DNA from: Lingula anatina
Lineage: Eukaryota > Brachiopoda > Lingulata > Lingulida > Lingulidae
Direction of reading: 5' to 3'
DNA length: 64,000 nt
Assembly: GCF_001039355.2 (NCBI RefSeq)
Contig: NW_019775538.1
Location: 1 to 64,000 of the forward strand
The position numbers and the translations under genes were made by a program. This document shows, one piece after another, positions 1 through 11,100 of this stretch. The first letter of the stretch is position 1, and each line of letters begins with the position of its first letter. The notes under the pieces are model-generated. The model was not told the DNA's origin. It worked only from the letters and a program-made list of their open reading frames with translations, and searched no databases.

Positions 1-53
1 CTTTTTTTAATTAAAGGAAATGAAATAAGAAAGGGGTTTTAAATTTTATACCC

Positions 54-93
<40 letters not shown>

Positions 94-707
94 GGCAGTT
101 TCAAATTTCTTGAATATTTCCAGTAGATAATTAGCCTTTTTTCCAATTTCAAAATATCAAATTCAAACATCACTGGTAATATTACCAGTCACTGGCATCC
201 ACATTGTGAGAGTAAATCAAAAACTGCAAACATTTTTTCATCTTTTCAGTATTGCTTCTTATCTGGAAGGTGAATGAATGAATGAACAAACAAACAATTG
301 AAGGAATGAATGGATACAAACAAACAACGAAATTTTTTTTAATCCCAGGCACTTATAATCAACCAAGCTCGGCAAGGCAACCTGCATTGCTTCCACATAT
401 AATCCAGACATCTACAATCCCTGTGACAGAAACAGCTGTGGTCTGGACTATTACAGTTGATGTATTAAGTAACAAATAAGGTGAAGGACGTGCCTGGATC
501 AGAGACAGTATTTTGTCACATGTTCAGAAAGCAAGAAACACCTAAACCTGAAATATAGATGGGCACCATCACACCAGCATTACTAGTAATTCATATTTGA
601 TACAGATTCATATGAGCACATGCTGTCAACTGCTGGCTGTGAATGTTTCAACTGGAAGCTGTGATTTTATCTATTTTATGTGTTTTCACCTTATTTACTT
701 CCATGCA

Positions 708-752
<45 letters not shown>

Positions 753-1759
753 GTATGTGTGTGTGTGTGTTGACTACATGAGTATGCAAGTGTGTGTGTG
801 TGTATGTATGCAAATGTATGTGCTTATACATACCACATACACATGCAGGAAACAAATGACAGGAAATGAAATCCATTCAAGTTACTCATGTCAAAATGGA
901 ATTGAAACTGAATATCTAATTTCATGTGGTGATAATAAATTGATGACATGGTGACTACAGCTGTAAGCAATCTCTCCTCCTTATATTATGAAATTTAACA
1001 CTGTTCATGCACATGTCTTCTGGGCTTATTATAGCATCATTCACTTTAGTCATACATGTATATTGAACTTTTTTTTTCAATCTAATTAGGCTGAGGGAAA
1101 TTAAGCATTTCATTATTTTTACCCCATTTTCCAATGGAATTCATCACTGCTGAAGTACAAAATTTAGATTTGGAATGGTGTACATGTATCTATATGGCTG
1201 CAAATAATTTTATCCTGGAGGAGGGCAAATCTGTTATTTGATTATCAACTTCAACCGTGCCAGTCCACATGAACATGTAATATATGAAAATCTGTAATAA
1301 AATTTGTAATTTGAACCACCAGCTTGAAGATGGGCATACTGTACATACATACTACTACCTGTAATTAAATTACTCAATGACAGTTTGACTGCAGGTTGAT
1401 GATATAAAGCAGCCTTAATGACAGCAACAATAAGAACAGAGTTTGCTGTAGCAATGTTTGTTAACACCCTTTGAATATCGGCACTTATCTTAGAGCTTAA
1501 TAATATGATAATTGGTGTTTTATATGTTTTTTGTGTATAGAGGCCAACAATTTATAAAGCATTTTTGGCAGATTTGTTGTCATGCTTTTATCAAATGAAC
1601 TACAGTTATTCAGAAAATTTCTGTCACAGATATTCGAGTCAGCTGAGCAAATATTTCTCACATTAACTTCTCACTTCCTTAATAACAGATCTGCGTATCA
1701 ATTAATCATATTGACAATTCAGTGACTTATTTCCCATTTTAAAATGTTACCAATCTCAC
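1..1759 (-). other. Intron 1 (partial) of the SLC9A6/7/9-like gene
   Basis: This stretch lies downstream (minus strand) of the donor at 1758-1759 and up to the window edge. I found no second exchanger exon in it. It holds an A-run at 55-91 and a compound microsatellite at 709-802. The open frames here on both strands look like chance or microsatellite reads. Confidence 0.6.
709..802. repeat. Compound (CT)n / (TG)n microsatellite
   Basis: A near-pure CT run (709-750) is followed by TG-rich sequence with short interruptions (about 757-802). It lies in the presumed intron 1 of the SLC9A-like gene. The open frames crossing it encode only low-complexity Ser-Leu or Arg-Glu stretches and are not genes. 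Confidence 0.95.
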
Positions 1760-1979
1760 CATATAGTATTCCCAGGCCTGTCTCGTGAACAAACCGCAGC
1801 CGTCGATGTTTAAACAGCCAAATTGTTAAAACAGTCATTGTCAATAAGATGAGAAAAATTAGCAGATTCAGACTGTCTATCCTGTGGCTTTCTTTTACTT
1901 TGTTCTCGATATTCTCATCCAGTCTACTGTTGCTGATTCCAGCCGGCGACAATGTCGCTGCTCCACCGTCTGCAGCCAT
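1760..1979 (-). CDS. SLC9A6-like: First coding exon of an organellar Na+/H+ exchanger (NHE6/7/9 type)
   Basis: The exon encodes 73 residues starting MAADGG. It contains [15 protein letters not shown], one hydrophobic membrane segment, then [10 protein letters not shown] and [11 protein letters not shown] recognise this as the first transmembrane segment and the FKHRR-x-RF-x-HETGL motif of the SLC9A6/A7/A9 branch, which exchanges Na+ or K+ for H+ in endosome and Golgi membranes. The exon ends on the minus strand in TATG before the donor GTGAGA, phase 1, at a position where the family continues with Y-G. The ATG (complement of 1977-1979) is the first in-frame start and no long cleavable signal peptide precedes the segment. 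Only the N terminus lies in the window; further exons would be left of base 1. Which of the three vertebrate paralogues it matches cannot be told from this exon. Confidence 0.88.
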
Positions 1980-2200
1980 TTCGCTCGTTGATTTTACTCG
2001 TCTGGTTTTCTAGAAACGCCTGTTATATTTTGCAGTGATAATTGGTTTTCGTTTATGCCTTACTCCCCCTCAAACAATCACTCCGCACAAAATAAAATAA
2101 GCCTATCTAAATAAAATGATCGTTATAGATTACAGGTGCTTACTTATTTGTAACAAATTTTAACATAGAAATTTGAAGACAAAATTATTGAAACAAATTG

Positions 2201-2622
2201 TTTATTGCATTTTTATGTCAAGCAGCTCCGCAGTAAATTCGACCGGAAGTTGATGTTTGCCACCTTCCGAAAGAGCTGCAGCAGTTGGAGGTAATACTTC
2301 ACACACAGAGGTGCCTTTATGACTGGAAGGTGAGTACAAAGAGACGCTGACATGTGTGGATGAGACTGAGTGTGAGAAAACGGATTTCCTTGATTTTGAG
2401 TGAATGTGGTCTGTTTTAGAAGTGAAAAATGAGAAGCTATGTCCATTCAACAGGTTTGATCCTTCTGAAGTCTGAATCAAAGCTCTAGCGAACCCTCTCT
2501 GATTTCAGAAAAGTTGTATGTATTGGTGATGCCCAGGAACAGCTGCACCCGGTTCCTTCTGCCAAGGGTCTTTATTGGCAGATGTTTTATGACATAAATT
2601 CCAGCTTGAACCAGAGCAATCT
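2201..2622 (-). CDS. Coding-like block, possible 3' exon of an unidentified gene
   Basis: On the minus strand an acceptor-like TTCACAG ends at 2623. It is followed by 47 open codons (containing KTLGRRNRVQLFLGITNTY) up to a TGA at 2477-2479. A second frame is open from about 2500 to a TAA at 2202-2204 (Ser-rich, ending FTAELLDIKMQ), and that stop is embedded in AATAAA (complement of 2201-2206). Either the TGA is the true stop and the rest is 3' UTR, or the two frames are one exon broken by an indel, or a separate acceptor near 2500 opens the second frame. I do not recognise either protein. It would be the tail of a same-strand gene ending about 220 bases before the SLC9A-like start codon. Confidence 0.3.
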
Positions 2623-2716
2623 CTGTGAATTTACAACATAACTAAGTCATTGCCTGCTGGACTAGTATTTATAGTAGGAGATGAGTACTGGTTCTAGTGG
2701 TTAACTAATATTAACC

Positions 2717-2983
2717 CAGTGGTGGATTAAGAGGGGGGGTCCTGACCCCCCCCTTCGGTTTCTGAAAAAATCACACCAAATATTCCCTTTTCAAACTAGG
2801 ATTTTGACTATCTGAATTGTAGTTCTAACCCATACCAAATGGCACCATTCGCCCTTTAAAATACCAATAATTTTCACAGACCCCACCTTCAGCAGGCCCT
2901 GAACCCCACGCCAAGGGGGGGGGGGGGGGGGTTTGGCTTCGCACTTTTGGATCCCCCTTCAAATAATCCTGGATCCGCCCCTG
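2717..2983. mobile_element. Foldback MITE, hAT-like termini
   Basis: The left end CAGTGGTGGATTAAG and the right end, whose complement reads CAGGGGCGGATCCAGG, form imperfect terminal inverted repeats of a kind I associate with non-autonomous hAT elements. TTAACC flanks both sides (2711-2716 and 2984-2989), consistent with a target duplication of at least 6 bp. Inside are C and G runs (2740s and 2917-2931) and no coding sequence. Confidence 0.65.
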
Positions 2984-5375
2984 TTAACCCATAACTTTGG
3001 TTTTACTTAGATATTTTCTTTCAAATCAGGCCAAAAGTAAACATGCTGCTGATATGATGCCCTTTTTCTATGTGACAGAGGCCAATTCACAAACTGACAT
3101 TCCTATATTTATATAAATTAATGCATGTTTATTGTAAGTTAATGTTTTGCTGTGATATAAGAGTATATGAAATTAGTTTATTTATTGATTTCACTGCAGA
3201 ATTTTTAAGCAAAGTTTCAAACAAGATAACATTATAAAAGTTATTTAAACTAAAATTAAGACACTGACATACAAATATGTTAGAGGGCAAATCTTACAAA
3301 TAAACCATAAAAATAAGAACATCCTGAAGAGAGGTTTAACCTGTTAGTTAGAGCACAGCATGTTAAGTCAAATGTAATAGGAGGAAGGGAGAACCTCACA
3401 ACTTAGGAATGTTCTAAAGAATCTTACTCAGGCATTTTTAATTTGTTTTCTTTTGCAGTTTATGAACTCTGTTTCTCATCATAGCAATTAATATTTCTGT
3501 GGCCATTAACTGTTTTGTGTCTTTGTGCATAATTTTGAATTTTAACTCATATGGAAAATTTGTGAAGTGTGAATGTAGCACACTCAAGTCCTCAGTTATA
3601 AACCTTGGTGTGTTTTGATATTAGGGAATAAATGAAATGATAAAAAAAAATGTGTCTCCTTCCTGTGCAAACTTCCATTGGCTTTTGGCAAAATTTCCCC
3701 AGTATAACAATGAATTGCTTCTTTGTTTGATGTCAGTGTTGGCTGTCTGTAGAATATGTCGTATATTCACAAGTTAGTCTGGGTTTTATTTATAGTATGA
3801 AATTCATGTTTGTTAATTTTAAGCTGCTGTAAACTGGGGGTAATGTAGAATTGTTTATTTGTGTCTAAACCCCATATTGTTTTAATATTGCTCTTTGTCA
3901 CATAATGTCCATTTGTTTGTCAGCTGAGCATTGTTCGGCACAGGTGGAACAAATGAGCATTGTTGGAGTTTTCTGAGATCTCGTTAAATAAGGTATATTT
4001 GGTTAAGCTTATTAAAAGTCTTAGTAAACAGGATGCATTTAGATGTGTGGCTTGGGGGAATTATTACTAGTACCTGTACCTTTGTTAAGACTTCATGAAA
4101 AGCTATGTTCATCTGTGAAGAAATATTAAAGAACAATAATTTCATCTGATGGATGCAATTTTTTTTTTTTTTTTGGGGGGGGGGCATGGTTAAAAAATGC
4201 TATAGAGTAGACAAGTGCAATTTTAATTATTATAATATTATGCAGGAAACATAATTGGAATGATCATTGTCTAGTTTTACTTTCTTTAGTGTCTTATAAT
4301 TTTTTTTATGAGAGAACTACATTATTCCAAGCTATTTGGGTGGGGGGGGGGGGGAGCTTTTTCAGGGAAGATTTCAGGAGAGGGATACCTTGGGCATTTG
4401 GGGTACTTTCACCTCCTACCCTCCAGTCCACGCCAACCGCTTCCACCAGTCATTGTTAAATTAGCTTGAAAAGAAAAAAAAAATCAAGCAACAAATTAAA
4501 AGACAAGCAAAATAAAGATGTCTCATCTACCACATTTTGGGTTATAATTTATAAGTACATAGAGTATTAGTATTAAGTGGAATTGATGATGATTTATCTG
4601 TATTAATTGGTAAATCATGATTTTGTGGTCTTGTGAGATAAAGTAAGCTTGCCTTCTGCTGACCAATGGATTGTTTTTGTCATCTGACTGTGCTGCCCCC
4701 TATCTACTAAATGTCAAATTTTGATGTGTTTTCGTGGTTAACCATCCTTTTGTTATCTTTGCGAAACACTTGCTGGTGACATCAAGTCAAAATTACCATA
4801 GTTCTTCTTAGTTTTAATTCATAAAAATTAGTTTGTCTTTAGTTTTTAAAACAAGGCTTTACCCAGCAAACCGTCCAGCAGTCCTTCGGATGGCCACAAG
4901 CATCACCTGACAGCCAATAATTTAAAAGATGATTGGACGGCTTATGAATTTTTTTTTTTAATAATGGCTTAGACTCCCTGAAATTCTGCAGGAAATTACA
5001 GGTTAAAATTTTTGATGGCCTGTACCCCCAAACATGGGATAAGCCCTGTTTTAAAATGATGGCTATTAACTAGTAAAATAATTTCAAAGCATCTTTACAA
5101 GTAGGGGGGAAAATTCCCTTACCACTTATAGAAGTGATCAGAATGTATTGCCTTATAGCTGTTTGCAGTATCATTTTACCTAGTGCAAAAGGACAGAAGA
5201 AAAAATAAAAAAAGTCTACTAGATTAGCTTGAACAATTACGGTATATTTTAATGAGGTTGACCATGTAGAGTCGTGGTTGTCACAGGCAGGACTTTAAAC
5301 AGGGTACGGCAGCTGTAAAGGCAAGGCTGGTTGCCTTTCTGACAGAATTCAAAGTTTGCCTTGACAGAATTAATT
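2984..5375. other. Intergenic or upstream region without recognised genes
   Basis: AT-rich sequence between the minus-strand block and the first candidate PINCH exon. It contains homopolymer runs, for example T then G at 4160-4184 and G at 4342-4354. I see no coding sequence. It may hold the divergent promoters of the SLC9A-like and PINCH genes. Confidence 0.5.
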
Positions 5376-5449
5376 ATGGCTGGCGAGGAAACTTCTGCAA
5401 AGTCACACCGACTGTCGCAGCTTTTAGATGAACATGTCTGTATTTTTGG
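5376..5449 (+). CDS. LIMS1: PINCH candidate alternative first exon 1a
   Basis: ATG followed by 24 complete codons ([20 protein letters not shown], then VCIF) and two extra bases before a strong donor GGGTAAGT. The phase-2 end fits the acceptor of exon 2a, so the joined protein would read IFG-NMSMDG. It is the most upstream of four such exons. No family match is expected because PINCH N termini vary between isoforms. It could instead be the first exon of some other gene, but no other phase-compatible acceptor was recognised nearby. Confidence 0.55.
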
Positions 5450-8146
5450 GTAAGTTTTCTATATGAATTTCACTCATGTTTTCACCTTTATTATCTTTTG
5501 CCAATGAATGACTTGAGGTGATGTTATGTATGACTGTTTGTTTGTGGACAAGATATCTGAAAAAGTTTCTTTCAAAATATGATGAATAGGGTAAAGAGTT
5601 ATGCAGTGAACAAAGTGATTACAATTTCAACTAATATCTTTTATGCGCTCCTCATTGCCTTAGGGTGTCTACACTCTTGGGGTGTTGTCTAGTTTAATGT
5701 TGCGACTTACCCTGGCTTGCGTCTCATTTTTTAATTTTTTTTATTTATTTATTATTATTATTATTTTTTTATTTATTTATCATTATTATTTATTTATTTA
5801 TTTATTTATTTATTATTATTATTATTTTTTTTTTTTTGAGAATGTTACTTCTTATCTTGGGAATTTTACTTAATGCAATTCTAGTTATAATCTTATGGAT
5901 AGAAATATATTTAGTGAAAAATATCATATGTAAATGTGACCCTGAAAATAGACAAGAGCTGTAATAAGAGGGTACCCTTTTTTTAGGGTTATGGAACTTT
6001 TTTTATGCAGCATGCAACTTGTAAAAGGGGTTACTGATACTAAAATACAGCCACAGCTCATTTAAGAGGCTACTAGTACCCCTTCGTAGGTTTTTTTTCC
6101 CCAACTTGCAACTTAACCTTGTGTAAGAGGCTGAGCTATGACTGCTAAAACAGGGGCCATCTGTCTCTATCTCATTAACCTGTCTTATTTTGATAACAGC
6201 AGCTCCATCTAGTGGCAGGAATGTTTGGAGGCATTTCCTCCTACAGTGCATATATAGTCGTTTAGCAGATCCTGTGAGAGACAAGGCATAGAGAGCTTAT
6301 AAATGATCTTTTCATCTGTTAATACTACTAGCATTTTGCACGTACAATTTTCTACGTCAGCGACAGGAGCAGTTGTAAGTTTACCTGGTGGGCCACAGCC
6401 AGAGACAAGCAGTTTTTTTTTATCTATAAACAGCTCTAGACAATAGCAAGAGGTCTGGAATATTTACATTACGCTGCGTAGAGTGTGCCAAGAAACTAGA
6501 GGTGGTGTGAGAAGCATCCTGATGATCTTTTAGCTGTTAAATATCTAAGCAGTTAATTGCAGTGACTTATTTGGTTTGGGACAGAAGTCATAGACATCCA
6601 GTTTTTATACACTGGTTTATACCAGTAGAACTGGGGGTCTGTTTCCAACCTTTGCTGTGTTTTTGACTTATTACGAGAAATCAGATACCAGTACTAGTAA
6701 GAGACTTTAGAAATCAGTGAGAAGAATACTAATAGTATCTTATAGTAGTTGTTTACCTCCTGCATATTTTACTGTGTTTCACCTGGGACAAAGCCAAGGG
6801 CATCTGTGTAGGCTTTGTGTTATTTGTGCTATTTACTGTGTATGTAACAGCAAAAGCAAGGCCACAGTTTATAAAAACTGATATATTACACGGACAAGTG
6901 TGAGTCAGCAGCTGCCCAGCTTCCTGTGTTTCAAGGTTCCAAGAAGTTGTAGCACAATTTTGAAATCTTACCAAGCTTTATTCATAAGCTTGAGATCAAT
7001 AAGTTACCTGTAGGACTTTTTAGAATCTAGTCTCAAGGTAAATTAGCCTAGAGGAAGAAGTACAAGAAATCTGCCTCAGATCTTGATCAGAACATATAAA
7101 CTATAGGGGTGAAATACATCTGGTGTGGGATCGAGCTGAATACGCATCTAAGACCTTTACACCACTGAGAGGTAACGCTGAGAGGTACTAACGGAAACAT
7201 ATAAAGCAGAGGGAAGCAGACTGTAATTTAAACCAGGTTTTGGTGGTCATAAGCTTGCCCTGGGAAGGAAAAATTCTAGAAAAAAAGGCATCCAAATCAA
7301 AAACTGACCAGCTAAAAGGGTTAATTGCCTGTGCTTTATTTAGCATACAAAGAAGAGGTTGGCAGCTGTGGAGTTCCTTGGCAAAACATTGTTCAATTTT
7401 TAGGAGGATTCTTTTGAAATCTGACGGGAACATTTCTACAAATAGTTTTTACCTCCGGTTCTCTGAAATCTCGAGCAGAAATTGGGTTTGACCTTGAGTT
7501 GTGTGGATATTGGGTTAACTAGAGAAGATCTTCTGACTAGAGGGAAGTGAAGAAATTATGGCCCCAGTTCTCTCCAATATGAGGTGAGTATTTCGCACCT
7601 TTGCTAATCAGAGAGATTATGGATCCGTTCACATGGAAAATCTATTTTCTAAAAATCTATTTGCAGTATCTTGTAATCATGGTCTGTGCCCTGAATACCC
7701 CACGGCGTAATTACGGGCAGCACGAGCCAGTTACTTCCAAAGCTGCAATTAATTCCCTGCGCTGCCAGTAATTACGCCGCGGGGTATCCAGGGCACAGAC
7801 CGTGATCACAAGATACCGAAAATAGATTTATAGAAAATAGATTTTTCATGTGAACGAAGCCTATGTCTACTAGTCCTTGTCAGTGTCTGTGTGTCTGTTT
7901 TTCAGAGTCCTAGGTATTATATCTCAAAAAAGCACTTGGTGAAAAATTTTGGATGAAATGTTCAGAAAAAAAGTTTAATTCAGGATGGTAAGAAGTGACG
8001 GCAGTTTTACTTGAATTGGCTAATCCAAAAGCCAGGAAGACACCATTTTGGGTTTGTGAGTGAAGGGATAGGCCATAGTTTCTGTTGAATAATGAGCTTG
8101 TGGTGGATAACTTCCCACCTGGGAATTTCAAAATGATCTTGAGAAC

Positions 8147-8187
<41 letters not shown>

Positions 8188-11100
8188 AAAAATTCAGACC
8201 AACACCTACTAGTACTAGTACTTTATCGGTGTGTATGGTTGAGAATTATTAATTAATCTCCATATGAATCAGACCAAAACCTTGGTCTAAAACTAAAAAG
8301 TTCACACCAGTTTTGGGGCTCAAGTTCTTCCTGGTCCCTACACTCATTGACCCCTTGGTTCCCAGTGAAGTAATACATTGTTGTCTCATCATCATCAGTG
8401 TTGAACAGGGAATTTAACTCCAAACCTCAGCTAATAGCTGACCTCAGGGGTAGAAATGGGAGTTAATTATAGAGGAGCATGCAACATGAACCTGACTACT
8501 AACTTTGGATGTCACATGGCAAACACTGACATGTTTGGCAGGCTTGCTGTGCTGAAACCTAGATATTGCAGGCTAAATGGCTTGCTGGGATTTAAAAATG
8601 TGGCAATTCCTGACCAGATATATATATAATTTTTTTATGCTGTACTAGTAAGGTTTTATTTATCTTTGATATTATGACCTTAGGCTTCGTTCACATGGAA
8701 AGTCTATTTTCTAAAAATCTGTTTTCTATTCGCGGTATCTTATGATCATGGTCTGTGCCCTGAATATCCCGCGGCGTAATTACTGGCAGCGCGAGCCAGT
8801 TACTATAAGTTACTTTAAGTAACTGGCTCGCGCTGCCAGTAATTACACCGCGGGATATTCAGGGCACAGACCGTGATCATAAGACAAACCGCAAATAGAA
8901 AATAGAATTTAGAAAATAGACATTGCATATGAATGAAGCCTTAGTGTGTGGAATGTTTGTGAAATTAGATGTTAAAAATAACCCGAAAAGAACTTTTGGA
9001 CAGTGCTACAAATGAATGAAAGGATAGTAGTATGTGAATGGATGGAAGGAAGGAAGGTGTATGGGTGGTAGAATAAATTAATTAATGATAAGGTGAATTT
9101 GACAATAGAAATAAAAGGGAAATATTGGATAAGAGATAAGACTTGTCTCATGGAGAATTTCACACCAAGAGCTTTTTAGGCCTGTGTCTCTTAAAACACT
9201 TTTTTGGGGTTTCCCCTTACTTCTTCATGTATAATAGTGTTTTTCATTGAGGCTACATTCTGTAGAGTTAGGTACAAGGGTTCTTTGTATTGAGAATACC
9301 AACAGTATCAAGTGGCACTTATAATTCTACCCTCGTCAATGTTTTCCTCAAATTAAGTAGATTACTATAAATCTCTAACCCTGCCTGGGCAATTAATGGT
9401 TTCAGAATGATTCTCAAAACATACTGACTTTCAGAGGTCATTGAAAGCTCACCTTTCTGTTATCAGCAATTATTAGATATGGCAGAAGTATGCTACTAGT
9501 AATAGAAGAGAGGTGAGTTCAAGGAGCATCTGACATTCAAGGAGTCAGACTCAAGAGGACTTAACTGGGGACAGTTTTTTTTTTTTTTTTTTTTGCGTGA
9601 AAGATACAATATACAAGTTTCCCTTTTTTTTTAAGTTTAAGTCACTACAACATCCTACATTTCACTAATTGTACGAGCTACAGTGAATGTGCAAACTAGA
9701 ACCACTGGTTGAGATTGTGATTGTGTTCTTGGTTGGCACAACTAACACATTGCACTTGATGTGTTACTGGATGTGGACCTATTTCATGAGGCAATGCTAA
9801 CAATAGTCAGTAAGGTCAAGTAAGCAGAAAGAGATAGTAAACAGAGATAAGAACCCCAGGTATTGTGATAGTGACAGGGAGTTCATGTTATCTAAACAGA
9901 TCCATGTTAACACACATCAGGCTGTGGATTGGCAGTGTGAAGATACAGTTACAAATGGGAACATGCATTCTCTGGTGTGTCTCTAGAAGACCTGAGGCAA
10001 TGGGATGGGGGCAGGCCCGTAGCCGCAATTTCAGAGGAGGGGGGTCATTTTCTGAAGAAAGTGGACCTTTTACCATAAAATCCTCAAGTACACAGATCAA
10101 TTTTTACCCAGAGNCCCCCCCCCCCCCCCAGGCGGCTACGGGCCTGGGGGACTCCCTCAAAAAAAAAAAAAAAAAAGTTGACAAAACTGCTAGTAAATAC
10201 TATTTGTTCTTCCTTATGATTAAAACTCTAGTTGCACTAGAGGCAGAATGAGCTACCATGCTGTTAAAATTAAGCATTTTTATGAATTCATAGATATATT
10301 TAAAGTGCCTCCTTAAAATTCTGGGGATATTTCAAATATATAGACCCATTCATGTGCTCGACCTGGATGTTTTGCACAAGTTCAAAACTTTCTGGGTGCG
10401 TTCCAAGTGGAGAAACATTGAATGGCATTCATAGTGTATCCTAACTACACTATGACTGCCTAAAAGTACTAGTAAATATTCATACCGCATTCCAACAGCA
10501 TTCAAAATATTTGGGTCAACCACAAGAATAAACCCAAATATTCAGAGTGCACTCAGAACTATGACCCCCTCTCCCCCCCCCCCCCCCCCAAAAAAAAAAA
10601 AAAGTGAGAGAGAGAGAGATTAAAACATTTTAACAACAAAACATCCTGTATCCACCAGTGCTTGTTACTCTGGTTTGCAGAAATACTTTGGTATATATCA
10701 TACAGCCTAAAGGCAATGTATTCATGTGACCCAGGAATGAATCTTAAATGAACTTGTGGGTTAACTTGTGATCTGATATGAAAGTTGTATCTGTATGTCT
10801 TTGAAAGTGGAAATGTGATGTTGACGAGATATGTTGTGATGGCAGTACTGCAAAGAGGGAGAAAAGTGTGTGTGCGTGTGTGTGTGATAGAAAGAGAGAG
10901 AGAGAGAGAGAGAAAGAGACTAGAAAATGGAAGGAGAGAAAAGCCTGTTTGAGATTTATTGGTAAATTATGAAATAGATAAATTGATGGATACATTGACA
11001 GTAAATAACTTAACAACTTGTAAAAAAAATATTAACAAAACCTGGAATAAGTAGATGAAAAAAAAAGCAGAAAAATTAATGTACATCTATTGCCTCTGTT

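Noticed and set aside
643-954. 103-codon frame with Leu-Ser and Val-Cys repeats
   Set aside because: A CT/TG microsatellite read with no other support.
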